From Bacteroidota bacterium (GTDB lineage Bacteria; Bacteroidota; Ignavibacteria; Ignavibacteriales; Ignavibacteriaceae): a stretch of DNA of 40,378 nucleotides. The stretch lies in assembly GCA_023453665.1 (NCBI GenBank), contig JAEXTA010000163.1, positions 1 through 40,378 of the forward strand, in the 5' to 3' direction. Each line of letters starts with the position of its first letter. The first letter of the stretch is position 1. This document shows, in pieces, positions 7,753 to 16,659 of the stretch. The position numbers and the translations under genes are program-made. The notes under the pieces are model-generated. The model saw only the letters and a program-made list of their open reading frames with translations, did no database searches and was not told where the DNA came from.

Positions 7753-9438
7753 ATGAACGTTGAAGTAAACAAAGTCATTTACTCCATGATCGGAGTAAGT
7801 AAATTTTATAACAATAAACCCGTGCTGAAAGATATTTATCTTTCATACTTTTATGGCGCCAAGATCGGTGTAATAGGATTAAATGGTTCTGGTAAATCTT
7901 CCCTGTTGAGAATACTCGCCGGTGTTGATAAAAATTTTAATGGTGAAACTGTATTATCTCCCGGGCACACTATAGGTTATCTTGAACAGGAACCACAGCT
8001 TGATGATAATAAAACCGTAAAGGAAATTGTAGAGGAAGGTGTTCAGGCAGTTGTTGATTTACTGAATGAATATAATTCGATAAATGCAAAATTTTCCGAG
8101 CCGATGGATGATGATGAAATGACTAAACTACTTGAACGGCAAGGTGAAGTTCAGGAAAAACTTGAAACGATGGGTGGTTGGGATTTGGATTCACGTCTTG
8201 AAATGGCAATGGATGCTTTGCGGTGTCCCCAGGCAGAAACTTTGTGTAAAGTTCTTTCCGGAGGAGAACGGAGACGTGTAGCTTTATGCAGATTACTCCT
8301 CCAAAAACCAGACATACTTTTACTTGATGAGCCAACAAATCATCTCGACGCTGAAACAGTTGCATGGCTTGAACATCATCTTCAAAAATATGAAGGTACT
8401 GTAATAGCTGTTACACACGATCGCTATTTTCTTGATAATGTCGCCGGATGGATTCTTGAACTCGACAGAGGAGAAGGAATTCCCTGGAAAGGAAATTATT
8501 CTTCGTGGCTTGACCAGAAACAGGAACGTTTAAGAGTTGAAGAAAAACAGGAAAGCCAGCGGCAAAAAACTTTACAGCGTGAGCTTGAATGGATAAGAAT
8601 GAGTCCCAAAGCGCGTCACGCAAAATCAAAGTCAAGAATTACTTCTTATGAAAATCTTTTAAAAGATGAAAAAGAAAAATCACAGAAAGAACTTCAACTG
8701 TACATTCCTGTTGCAGAAAGATTGGGTGATGTTGTAATTGAGTGTGAAAATATTTCGAAAGCTTATGGCGATAATATTTTAATTGATGATTTAACATTCT
8801 CAATACCACCTGGTGCGGTAGTTGGAATTATCGGACCAAACGGCGCGGGTAAAACAACATTGTTTAAAATGATAACCGGTTTGGAAAATCCTGACAAGGG
8901 TAATATTAAAATCGGTTCAACTGTAAAACTATCCTATGTTGATCAGACCAGAGACGCACTCAATCCTGAAAAAAGTATTTGGGAACTAATCTCCGGCGGT
9001 GAAGATACAATAATGCTTGGCAACCGTCAGGTAAACTCACGCGCTTATGTTGCGCAGTTTAATTTTTCGGGCGGTGATCAACAGAAAAAAGTATCAGCGC
9101 TTTCCGGCGGTGAACGAAACCGCGTTCATCTTGCAATGATGTTAAAGCAGGGTGCAAATGTTATTCTTCTTGATGAACCTACAAATGATCTTGATGTAAA
9201 TACTTTACGCGCGTTAGAAGAAGGAATTGAAAAATTTGCCGGTTGTGTTCTGGTTATAAGTCACGACAGGTGGTTTTTAGATAGAATAGCAACACACATA
9301 CTTGCATTCGAAGGTGAAAGCAAAGCTGTTTGGTTTGACGGAAACTATACCGAGTATGAAGAAAAGAGAAAAGAACGTTTGGGTGTCGATGCGGATCAAC
9401 CACATAGAATAAAGTACAGGCATTTGACAAGGAGTTAG
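7753..9438 (+). CDS. ettA: Energy-dependent translational throttle protein EttA (ABC-F ATPase)
   Basis: A 561-residue soluble ABC-F protein with two ATP-binding cassettes (E. coli EttA is 555). It binds the ribosomal E site and gates the first steps of elongation according to the ATP/ADP ratio. Cassette 1 has Walker A GLNGSGKSS (42-50), signature LSGGERRR and Walker B LLLDEPTNHLD; cassette 2 has GPNGAGKTT, LSGGERNR and LLDEPTNDLD. The linker between them carries the EttA-typical run of basic residues (WIRMSPKARHAKSKSR). The arm insertion in cassette 1 (MGGWDLDSRLEMAMDALRCP) is characteristic of EttA rather than Uup. No membrane segment is present. A TATAAT just before the ATG is too close to be its promoter; transcription probably starts farther upstream. 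Stands alone after the amt terminator. Confidence 0.96.
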   Translation: MNVEVNKVIYSMIGVSKFYNNKPVLKDIYLSYFYGAKIGVIGLNGSGKSSLLRILAGVDKNFNGETVLSPGHTIGYLEQEPQLDDNKTVKEIVEEGVQAVVDLLNEYNSINAKFSEPMDDDEMTKLLERQGEVQEKLETMGGWDLDSRLEMAMDALRCPQAETLCKVLSGGERRRVALCRLLLQKPDILLLDEPTNHLDAETVAWLEHHLQKYEGTVIAVTHDRYFLDNVAGWILELDRGEGIPWKGNYSSWLDQKQERLRVEEKQESQRQKTLQRELEWIRMSPKARHAKSKSRITSYENLLKDEKEKSQKELQLYIPVAERLGDVVIECENISKAYGDNILIDDLTFSIPPGAVVGIIGPNGAGKTTLFKMITGLENPDKGNIKIGSTVKLSYVDQTRDALNPEKSIWELISGGEDTIMLGNRQVNSRAYVAQFNFSGGDQQKKVSALSGGERNRVHLAMMLKQGANVILLDEPTNDLDVNTLRALEEGIEKFAGCVLVISHDRWFLDRIATHILAFEGESKAVWFDGNYTEYEEKRKERLGVDADQPHRIKYRHLTRS

Positions 9439-9446
9439 AGAATTTA

Positions 9447-9475
9447 CCGGCAGGTTATTTGAATTAACCTGCCGG
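9447..9475. terminator. Bidirectional hairpin between convergent genes
   Basis: CCGGCAGGTTA (9447-9457) and TAACCTGCCGG (9465-9475) form a perfect 11-base, GC-rich stem with a seven-base loop (TTTGAAT). It lies exactly between the ettA stop and the stop of the convergent vWA gene, so it probably terminates both. T-runs are weak on both sides. Confidence 0.7.
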
Positions 9476-9488
9476 AATAGTCCAGTTG

Positions 9489-11561
9489 TTATTTTATTAG
9501 AATCATCTTATTTGCAATAACTCCGAACCCAAAATCAATTGAATAGATATAAACATCAGAGGGGGCTTCCTGTCCATTCGAAAACTTTCCATCCCAGAAA
9601 ACCTCATAAGTTCCGGCTTCTGAAATATAAACCGTGATCGTTCTTACTAATTCTCCAATTGAATTATATATTCTAATGTCAACATTCTTATTCAAATCTT
9701 TGCCCATGATAAAACGAATTGTCGTGGATGGATTAAACGGATTGGGATAGTTACCTAAGATTCTGAAGTCAGTTGGTTTTTCATCTTCGTAGCAAACTAT
9801 TATTTCTTCCTCAACACTGGTTGGATTTCCAAAGCTGGTAAATGGTGAAATCACACCGAACAAAATACTCAAATTAATTATTTGCTCCTTAATCAGTTGG
9901 GCTTGAGGTGAATTTGGATTTAACAAATAGTATTGAATTAATAGATTCTCAATCTTTTGTTTAGCCCAAACTTTAGGCAGAAAACCATATCTGATATCAT
10001 TTGAGTCTGCGAGAGTAACAGCATAATTATATTCTACATTCTGACCAAAGGCTTCTCCGGATAGTGTGACATTAATATTACCGGGAGTTGAATATCTACC
10101 TGAAACAATCATTTGTTGCCCTTTATATAAATTGGGAAGCGGTGCTGGAAAAATTTGATTCAAAAATTGTGGATTGAATGAGATGGAGGTATTCAGCAAA
10201 ACAGGATTTCTTATTTGCTGATAGAAAGATATAAGTACTTCCTCCAGCTGATTACCAAGCAGAAAGGTTGCAAACCCTGAATTGTCGCTCGATATTTGTG
10301 TTAACAGTTGTTGATTTACATCAAGCCCAATTCCAAAACTGAATAGTAGAATATTCGTTTCGGTGGTTTGAATCAATTGATTAATGTGATTAATAAGCTG
10401 TTCCGTTTGCGTAATTCCGGCAGTTGCTTGTCCATCCGTTAAAAAAATAATTATGTTAGCTGTTGAATCGTTGGCAGATGAAAATTGTGGAACCGCTAAA
10501 TCAAATGAACCGGAGATATTTGTAGTACCGCTCGCAATAATTGAGGAAATGTAATTTAGTGCTTGTGTCAAATTTGTAGAATTAAAATCAACATGATTTG
10601 ATCTAAAGCTTGAAACATCAGTAGCAAAATCAACAATGTTAAATTTATCTCCTTCATTTAAATTCTGAACTATGTAACTCGCGGCATTTTTTGCTTGAAT
10701 TATTTTTTCTCCACCCATACTTCCCGAACGATCAATAATCAAAGTAAAAACTTTATCAATTACCTCTGTGTTGCCGCTAGGATCGGGTTCGGCCACAAAA
10801 ACAAAAAAGCCATTATCTGAACTGTCAGGCACCAGCGCATCAGGGAGAAAGGTACTGAAACTGAAAAGTCCTAATTCATTCAAACTAAGTGTATACAACA
10901 CTCGATAGTTAATATCAGCGGCTGCCTCTAGAACAGTGTATTCTAAAAATGCGTAATTGCCTGTATTTATTTGTTGAGAAGCTGTATGACTTAATAATTG
11001 GATTGCATCAATTGTTCTCGATGAATTTAAAGTAAAATGAAACTCCTGGCTGTTCATGACAGTTTGTTGAATTAAAGAATAATCATTTGGATATGTAAAA
11101 GTCACATTCCCGGAGGAGTACTTTAAAAATTCAACATATGTTAACTCTATAGTTACGAGTGAGTCTGTTTTTAAAGTATCGGCAATGTCAAAATATAATG
11201 GAACCTCACCCAGATACTGTTGAAGGTTTGGATGCGGATTACCTCCCGGCAATGAGGTATCCGGTGGTTGCGGTGTTATCATAGCTGTTTGCCAGTATCC
11301 ATTAATTTTCCATTTAAGTGAAATAGCACTTGCTCCTAAAGGAAGAGGGAACGCATATTTGAACTTCTGATCTACTCCAAAATTATTTCTAAAAATCTGC
11401 GTTGAAGTTATTAACGCTATCTGATTTTCAACATCAACATTTACTAATGAACTTTCAACTTTAAGATATGTCTGATTTGAAGCATTGACTATTCCAACAC
11501 CATTGGAATGTAAATTTATTGAAGCAAAAACAACAAAAAAAATTATTCCCAACTGTTTCAT
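9489..11561 (-). CDS. VIT/vWA-domain secreted protein with T9SS sorting domain
   Basis: A 690-residue surface protein. Residues 1-19 are a signal peptide. Residues about 30-160 resemble the VIT domain of inter-alpha-trypsin-inhibitor heavy chains (IFRNNFG..QKFKYAFPLP). Residues about 268-450 are a von Willebrand A domain with an intact metal-binding MIDAS: DRSGS at 277-281, Thr in GTTN at 346-347 and Asp376 (FLTDGQAT). Residues about 600-690 are a T9SS type A sorting domain (NYPNPFNPST, ending NKMILIK). Known vWA domains bind protein ligands through a divalent metal, so an adhesive or matrix role is likely, but the ligand is unknown. It is monocistronic: a terminator follows at 9447 and a 181-base gap precedes the lipoprotein gene at 11743. 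Confidence 0.92.
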   Translation of the reverse strand: MKQLGIIFFVVFASINLHSNGVGIVNASNQTYLKVESSLVNVDVENQIALITSTQIFRNNFGVDQKFKYAFPLPLGASAISLKWKINGYWQTAMITPQPPDTSLPGGNPHPNLQQYLGEVPLYFDIADTLKTDSLVTIELTYVEFLKYSSGNVTFTYPNDYSLIQQTVMNSQEFHFTLNSSRTIDAIQLLSHTASQQINTGNYAFLEYTVLEAAADINYRVLYTLSLNELGLFSFSTFLPDALVPDSSDNGFFVFVAEPDPSGNTEVIDKVFTLIIDRSGSMGGEKIIQAKNAASYIVQNLNEGDKFNIVDFATDVSSFRSNHVDFNSTNLTQALNYISSIIASGTTNISGSFDLAVPQFSSANDSTANIIIFLTDGQATAGITQTEQLINHINQLIQTTETNILLFSFGIGLDVNQQLLTQISSDNSGFATFLLGNQLEEVLISFYQQIRNPVLLNTSISFNPQFLNQIFPAPLPNLYKGQQMIVSGRYSTPGNINVTLSGEAFGQNVEYNYAVTLADSNDIRYGFLPKVWAKQKIENLLIQYYLLNPNSPQAQLIKEQIINLSILFGVISPFTSFGNPTSVEEEIIVCYEDEKPTDFRILGNYPNPFNPSTTIRFIMGKDLNKNVDIRIYNSIGELVRTITVYISEAGTYEVFWDGKFSNGQEAPSDVYIYSIDFGFGVIANKMILIK

Positions 11562-11658
11562 AAAAACCCCCTTGTTGGTTTGTTATAAAAATTGTAAACA
11601 CTTATTGAAACGTAAATACAAATTCACAATAATTCAACGAAAAATTAATTATCTGTAT

Positions 11659-11688
11659 TTGACAAGATACCCTAGCTGGAAGTAGATT
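11659..11688 (+). promoter_or_regulatory. Possible sigma70-like promoter for the lipoprotein gene
   Basis: TTGACA at 11659-11664, an 18-base spacer and TAGATT at 11683-11688 (four of six matches to TATAAT) lie about 55 bases before the lipoprotein start at 11743. The perfect -35 box makes this the best promoter candidate in the gap. Promoters in this group often use a different consensus, so confidence is low. Confidence 0.35.
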
Positions 11689-11742
11689 TGATTAGTCGTA
11701 AAAATTTATTCTAGTTTATTACAAATATGAATGGGAGAAATC

Positions 11743-12369
11743 ATGAAAAATTTATTATTCACACTATTTGTCCTATCTTTGTTTCTTATTGGCTGTTCAA
11801 AAACAGAAGAACAAAAAACAGAAAACACCGATCAAAGCGTTAATACTGAAAACTCTTCAGCTCCTGAGATAAATCACAGATACGGAATTAAATCAGGGGT
11901 TATTAGTTATATCGCTCCGATGAATACAGTTCAAGAACTTTATTTTGATGATTACGGTGCAAAAGAATTATTCATTACTTCCATTGATCTTGGAATTGCA
12001 AAAACAAAAAACTTCGAATATCGTTTGGACGGCTTTGCATATTCGTATGAAGAAGGAAAAACCGAAGGACAAAAACGAAAATGGATTACTAATGATATGG
12101 ATTACTCCAAAGCTGATGCAAAAATGATGGAACGATACAAAGTAAAAGATCTCGGAACTGAAACTATCGATGGTAAAGTATGCAAAAAATATAGCGCTGA
12201 ATTCGGCGGTGCCCCTATATACACCTGGAATTGGAATAATATAATGGTCAAATCAATAACCCAAATGGGGGGAAATGATTTCGTTATTGAAGCAACCAAA
12301 ATTCAGGAAACTACTGTTGATCCTAATATGTTTGAATTACCAAAAGGTATAACGTTTAAAGAAATGTAG
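11743..12369 (+). CDS. Lipoprotein of unknown function (LolA-like or DUF4412-like fold possible)
   Basis: The start at 11743 is chosen over an in-frame ATG at 11731 because GGGAGA (11733-11738) sits at Shine-Dalgarno distance and the signal peptide then starts MKNLLFTLF. The product has 208 residues with lipobox LFLIGC (Cys about residue 18), so it is lipid-anchored. After a charged Asn/Thr/Glu-rich linker to about residue 45, the domain shows alternating strands: YGIKSGVISYIA, a central ETIDGKVCKKYSAEFGGA segment and a final VDPNMFELPKGITF. The pattern 'tag of a protein measured by colour or salt form, T.IDGK.C.KY' recalls LolA-type or DUF4412 periplasmic proteins, but I cannot prove it. Function unknown; possibly binding of a hydrophobic ligand in the envelope. 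Confidence 0.8.
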   Translation: MKNLLFTLFVLSLFLIGCSKTEEQKTENTDQSVNTENSSAPEINHRYGIKSGVISYIAPMNTVQELYFDDYGAKELFITSIDLGIAKTKNFEYRLDGFAYSYEEGKTEGQKRKWITNDMDYSKADAKMMERYKVKDLGTETIDGKVCKKYSAEFGGAPIYTWNWNNIMVKSITQMGGNDFVIEATKIQETTVDPNMFELPKGITFKEM

Positions 12370-12377
12370 AATTGATT

Positions 12378-12421
12378 TTGCGTCTTTGCGGGAAATAAAG
12401 GGGTTTCACGCAGAGACGCAA
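12378..12421. repeat. REP-like inverted repeat (GCGTCTTTGCG / CGCAGAGACGC)
   Basis: Arms at 12378-12395 and 12404-12421 are complementary at 16 of 18 positions (one of the two exceptions is a G-U pair in RNA) around an eight-base loop. The wording of the arms, a GCGTCTTTGCG half facing CGCAGAGACGC, matches a palindromic repeat I recognise as common between genes in unrelated bacterial genomes. It sits between convergent lipoprotein and gatD genes, where it could also act as a terminator. No second copy is present in this window. Confidence 0.6.
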
Positions 12422-12444
12422 TGCCGCAGAGAAATTTTTAACCT

Positions 12445-13839
12445 TTATTTCCTGTACTGCTTTATAAACTCTTCTACTTCAGGCAAGCCGCCCTGGTAAA
12501 TTAGATAACCGTTGCTTGGTTCTCTTTCAGTTATTTCACCGGCAATTGGAGTTAGCATTATCTCTTTTACTTTTTGAAGATCACTTGTTTGTCCTAGTGC
12601 CCAGCCGAGTTTTACATAAGCAACTTCCGGAAGCATGTTTGCTGCAGGAATAACGCCTAGTTCCATCATCTCTCTTCCGGTTTCGTAAACATACATTTGA
12701 ACATATCCCCACAATGTTTGAACAGTCATATAAACCGCAACACCTGCATCCTTAGCTCGTTTTAATGCTGGATATAACGGCTTATTAACATGACCCAAAC
12801 CTGTTCCCGCAATTACAATTCCCTTATATCCTTTTTCGATAAGTGAATCGATCATATTAGGCAGCATATTCGGATAGTAATAAACAATCGCAACTTTTTC
12901 TTCAAATACTGCGTTGATAATAACATCCTTATCTCTTCTTCTTCTTTTATAATCATCACGTATTGGGGTAATCACATCTCTGCTGACAGTTGCAATTGGT
13001 ATATCTCCGATTGTTCTGAATGTTGAACGATAACTTGAGTGCATTTTTCTTACGCGTGTTCCCCTGTGTAGCAATCCATATAAATCTGAAGTCGGTCCGA
13101 ACATACAAACCATAACTTCAGCTATATCACTTTCAGCGGCGGTTTTAACTGAGTGAATTAAATTTAATGCTGCGTCTGATGATGGGCGGTCACTTGATCT
13201 TTGTGAGCCTACCATTACAATCGGCACCGGAGAATTCTGAACCATAAACGACAACACCGCAGCGGTGTGATGCATTGTATCTGTTCCATGTCCAATAACA
13301 ATTCCCTGCACACCTTTTTCAATTTCTTTACCGATAGCTTCCGCAAGTCCTATCCAGTTTTCAGGAGCCATGTTCTCACTGAAAACACCGTACAGCTTTT
13401 CAGTATCAAGATTACAAATATCCGCAAGCTCAGGAACTGACCCATAAAGTTCACCTGGAGAGAATGCGGGTATAACTGCACCGGTTCTGTAGTCGAGCCG
13501 GGAGGCAATTGTTCCACCAGTTCCAAGTAATTTTACTTTTGGTTTTTTAGGATCAAATGGAAAATCCTTTTCCGGAATTTTATACTTCGCCTCTCTTCTT
13601 CCGTTTATTTTTATGTCTTTAATTTTTTCAGCTGCTATCCCGATATTATAACCTATTGGCATTTTTATTACGATATGAAATTCATCCGCTGTTTCTGAAC
13701 GAGGAAGAATTAATCCATTATAACTTCCTTCGTCTGTAATCAATTCAACATCACTCCACACCGGTGAACTGAATTTTTGTAAAGTCTGAAGGGCAATACC
13801 ACGATAACCTTTATAGTCTTCTAAATTTATTTCAGCCAT
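12445..13839 (-). CDS. gatD: Glu-tRNA(Gln) amidotransferase subunit D, archaeal type
   Basis: A 464-residue asparaginase-like subunit that releases ammonia from glutamine or asparagine for GatE, allowing Glu-tRNA(Gln) to become Gln-tRNA(Gln). Residues 1-95 are the GatD-specific N-terminal beta domain (GYRGIALQTL, ELITDEGSYNGLILP). Residues 100-464 are the type I asparaginase fold: Thr110 (LLGTGGTIAS), Thr186-Asp187 (GHGTDTMHHT) and Lys265 (RVRKMHSSYRS). The Thr-to-Thr spacing of 76 equals that of the Methanothermobacter enzyme (Thr101, Thr177). The N-terminal domain and its partner gatE exclude a plain asparaginase. The ATG overlaps the stop codon of the Bro-N gene by one base (TAATG), indicating translational coupling. 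GatD is regarded as an archaeal hallmark, so its presence here suggests transfer or an old bacterial lineage. Confidence 0.93.
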   Translation of the reverse strand: MAEINLEDYKGYRGIALQTLQKFSSPVWSDVELITDEGSYNGLILPRSETADEFHIVIKMPIGYNIGIAAEKIKDIKINGRREAKYKIPEKDFPFDPKKPKVKLLGTGGTIASRLDYRTGAVIPAFSPGELYGSVPELADICNLDTEKLYGVFSENMAPENWIGLAEAIGKEIEKGVQGIVIGHGTDTMHHTAAVLSFMVQNSPVPIVMVGSQRSSDRPSSDAALNLIHSVKTAAESDIAEVMVCMFGPTSDLYGLLHRGTRVRKMHSSYRSTFRTIGDIPIATVSRDVITPIRDDYKRRRRDKDVIINAVFEEKVAIVYYYPNMLPNMIDSLIEKGYKGIVIAGTGLGHVNKPLYPALKRAKDAGVAVYMTVQTLWGYVQMYVYETGREMMELGVIPAANMLPEVAYVKLGWALGQTSDLQKVKEIMLTPIAGEITEREPSNGYLIYQGGLPEVEEFIKQYRK

Positions 13840-14672
13840 TATTTTAGTTTCTTTTTATCATTTAAATAATTTTTAGCATTTAGTTTTGAAACAATTTTTT
13901 TTCCTGTTTTTTCTTCAATTTCTTTCCGGGTATTTCCCGCAATTGTGCCACCCTGATTAGCAATTGTTTTATTCTCATCAAATGTTTTGGGTTTCTTTTC
14001 TTTGCTGATTTCAGTTGTGGTAGCTTCGGCAAGCATATTCAGAACAAGTTCTAAATTGCTCATGTTATCTCTCAGGTTTTCTTTTTTCAGATTTTTTAGT
14101 CGTTTGTATTGCTTAACTGAAAATCCACTCCATGCTTTTGTAATTTCATCTGTGAGTATTGCGTATTCTTGTCCTTTAGAGACACCCCGTTTTTCCCATT
14201 CGTCTGTAAGATCTTTTCTTACCTCTATACTTTTTAACCGCTGGTTAATCCATTCTTTGCTGTATCCTTTTTTTAGATACGTTTCCATTAAACGATCGAT
14301 TCCAATTTCAGGATCTTCTATTTCATCAATTCGTTCTCTTGCTACTTTTGCAAGCCATAATTTGAATGGTTCTGCTTTAGGTGAAGGCACACTTTGTATT
14401 AATCTGAATAATTGTTCAGTATCAGCAACATCGGTTAGCCGCATTTTACCATCAGCGGCAAGCATTTTCAAAGCGTGAAGATTTGTCACGGTTTCATTTC
14501 CCTCTTGCTTAAGTCGTTGTTTTAACTTTCGCCAATATGAAGCAACATCAATACTTTCTGTTAGTACCTGTATAACATCAACGACGGAGAAATACCATTT
14601 TTCATGTTCATCATTCCATTGAGAACGTATTTGTTTTTGTTCAAATATTTTAATTGCAGTTTCTTTGTTCAT
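13839..14672 (-). CDS. Bro-N domain protein, DinD-like, inside the gatE-gatD operon
   Basis: A 277-residue protein. Residues 1-110 form a Bro-N (phage antirepressor) domain: KIFEQKQIRSQWNDEHEKWYF, VVDVIQVLTES, YWRKLKQRLKQEG and a MRLTDVADTEQLFRLIQSVPS segment. Residues 110-277 resemble the C-terminal half of DNA-damage-inducible protein D: FKLWLAKVARERIDEI, TDEITKAWSGF and the end GGTIAGNTRKEIEEKTGKK. No signal peptide or membrane segment. E. coli DinD interferes with RecA filaments, and Bro-N domains bind DNA; this protein's target is unknown. It sits between gatE (seven-base gap) and gatD (one-base overlap). Base use looks like its neighbours. The placement implies co-translation with a tRNA amidotransferase, and this is the oddest arrangement in the window. 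Confidence 0.88.
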   Translation of the reverse strand: MNKETAIKIFEQKQIRSQWNDEHEKWYFSVVDVIQVLTESIDVASYWRKLKQRLKQEGNETVTNLHALKMLAADGKMRLTDVADTEQLFRLIQSVPSPKAEPFKLWLAKVARERIDEIEDPEIGIDRLMETYLKKGYSKEWINQRLKSIEVRKDLTDEWEKRGVSKGQEYAILTDEITKAWSGFSVKQYKRLKNLKKENLRDNMSNLELVLNMLAEATTTEISKEKKPKTFDENKTIANQGGTIAGNTRKEIEEKTGKKIVSKLNAKNYLNDKKKLK

Positions 14673-14679
14673 ATAAAAA

Positions 14680-16593
14680 TCATTTTATCTGAAAACCAAT
14701 TTTCTCCGCAACATCTTTGGCAGGTATTTTTCCTCTCAACTTCTTCATAAGTATTCCCATGAACAGTGAATTTTTCTTTTCAGGATTATTTAGGACTATC
14801 TTATTGAAATTTTCCGTTTCATCTTTCATTAATTTTTCAAAATCTTTTTTATTTATTGAAGTTGAAAGAACCTCATCTGTAAACATTCCAAGTTCAAGAA
14901 CATTTTGTAATGTTACATAAAGTGAATCTTTGGTGATCTTACCTTCAGAATAATTTTTTAAGACTGCAAAAAACATTTCTTCATTCAGTGAATCAATATT
15001 GTGTCCTGTCTTTTTTAATCTCTTCGGGAATTGAATTAACATAACAGCAGCCGTTGTTGGATTTATCTTCCAATCGCTTACAGCTTTCTTAAAAACATCA
15101 GCATATTTTGAAACCGATAATTCTTCAACTGTGTCTTTTGGAATACCGAGTTTGATATACCATTCAATTCTCTTCCAGAACTGTTCTGGCAACCATGATC
15201 TTATCTCTGATAATTTTTCATTAGTAATTTTTTTAGGAGGAAGATCTGTATCAGGATACATTCTATCAGCACCGGGAAGTATTCTTTCAAATCCGTTTGT
15301 GCCGTCACTTAATGCTTGTCTTGTTTCTGAAGGAATTCCGATTGTCGCTTCTTTCGCACGGATGATTATTTCCTTAACTGCAGTATGAACATCATCTTCA
15401 CTTCCCCAAACAATTATCAGCGTATCATTGTCAGATGCGTTTGTTATCTTTCTAACCTTCTGCCAATCAGATGAAGTAATCGTATCGCTTTTACTATCCG
15501 AATGAATAATGTTTGGAATGTTTGTAAGACATGCAATTACACGTACTCTGTCAGATATTTCCTTTGAAAAATATGTATCCGTTTGCGTATGCCAGTGAAG
15601 CAGATCTTTAAATCCTTTAAGAACGACTGCGTTTACTTTCATTCCGGATTCAACAGCATTTTTTAATGGAGCATAATGAACTTTTTTCAGAATGTTTGTT
15701 ACATCAAAATGTTCTGATTTAAAAGTATCCGGAGTAATTTTTCTTCGTTTAAGTTCCTCTCTCAACCTTAGCAGGTTCCATTGACGCATCGCTTCATTGT
15801 AAGTAAGTAAAGGAATCATTCCTATCTGTGGCACTCCTTTAATTTCAACTCTTGTTCCGCCTTCAACGCTAACATTAACATCTTCTCTTGCAGCACCAAT
15901 TCCTCTTCTTACACGTTGAGTGCTTCTTACAAGCTTACTGCACTGCCATGCAACTTCAGCCACTTCCTGCGGAGTTTTCATAGCGGGCTCGGTTACAGTT
16001 TCAATCAACGGCATTCCAAGTCTGTCGGTAAGATAAACTCTTTCGTGTCCGATGTCCGAAACTTCCCTGCACGAATCTTCTTCAATTGACATCTGAACTA
16101 TTTTAACTTTTCTGTCTTTATAAGGAATCCATCCATCAAGCGCATAAATGGCTGTCCGCTGAAATCCTGTTGGAATACTTCCATCAAGATATTGTTTGCG
16201 CGCAATGTGAAGTTCATCAACAGTGTTGCAGTTGTAAAGCATGCCGATCCCAATTGCAATATCAAGGGCATCTTCGTTAATTAAAAACGGCGGAGTGTCA
16301 TCCATTTCATAGGTACAGACTGTCTCACGCTTAATACGGTAGTTGATATTCTTTTTTGTTTTGAATTCCATTAAGGCTGTACCGTCATAAACTCCCATTT
16401 CAGAAAGTGTGGGACGCATATGCCGCAATATTTCCGCGTCATAATCCCTGCTGTATTTACCTGCGGGACAACGGCAGAAAAGTTTTTTTTCGGTTAAAAG
16501 TTGTTGGTGAATTTCGAGTCCTGATTTGAAACCGACAGTTTTGTAATCTGCTTCGGTCATCTCTTCGAAAGGTTTGAAGATGAAGTCGTACAT
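14680..16593 (-). CDS. gatE: Glu-tRNA(Gln) amidotransferase subunit E, archaeal type
   Basis: A 637-residue subunit that phosphorylates Glu-tRNA(Gln) and transfers ammonia from GatD. The N-terminal GatB/E core starts KSGLEIHQQLLTEKKLFCRCP (family hallmark GLEIH plus cysteines of the zinc site), with later motifs SIEEDSCREVSD and RLGMPLIETVTEPAM, the last followed by REDVNVSVEGGTRVEIKGV. Residues about 280-410 are the AspRS-like GAD insertion, which GatE has and GatB lacks (VNAVVLKGFKDLL, FSKEISDRVRV). The C-terminal helical YqeY-like tail ends FMGILMKKLRGK.PAKDVAEKI. The length (about 630) matches archaeal GatE, not bacterial GatB (about 475). It is the first gene of the gatE-broN-gatD operon; a strong terminator at 16660-16697 separates it from the gene upstream. 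Confidence 0.94.
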   Translation of the reverse strand: MYDFIFKPFEEMTEADYKTVGFKSGLEIHQQLLTEKKLFCRCPAGKYSRDYDAEILRHMRPTLSEMGVYDGTALMEFKTKKNINYRIKRETVCTYEMDDTPPFLINEDALDIAIGIGMLYNCNTVDELHIARKQYLDGSIPTGFQRTAIYALDGWIPYKDRKVKIVQMSIEEDSCREVSDIGHERVYLTDRLGMPLIETVTEPAMKTPQEVAEVAWQCSKLVRSTQRVRRGIGAAREDVNVSVEGGTRVEIKGVPQIGMIPLLTYNEAMRQWNLLRLREELKRRKITPDTFKSEHFDVTNILKKVHYAPLKNAVESGMKVNAVVLKGFKDLLHWHTQTDTYFSKEISDRVRVIACLTNIPNIIHSDSKSDTITSSDWQKVRKITNASDNDTLIIVWGSEDDVHTAVKEIIIRAKEATIGIPSETRQALSDGTNGFERILPGADRMYPDTDLPPKKITNEKLSEIRSWLPEQFWKRIEWYIKLGIPKDTVEELSVSKYADVFKKAVSDWKINPTTAAVMLIQFPKRLKKTGHNIDSLNEEMFFAVLKNYSEGKITKDSLYVTLQNVLELGMFTDEVLSTSINKKDFEKLMKDETENFNKIVLNNPEKKNSLFMGILMKKLRGKIPAKDVAEKIGFQIK

Positions 16594-16659
16594 AAGTAAG
16601 CCAGTAAATTTTTAAAATATTCGTGTCAAAAATACAGAATGTTTCATGTACCTGAAAAT

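Noticed and set aside
13987..14478. 163-residue plus-strand open frame opposite the Bro-N gene
   Set aside because: It is antisense to a recognised gene, Ser/Phe/Ile-rich as expected from a reversed frame, and has no family signature.
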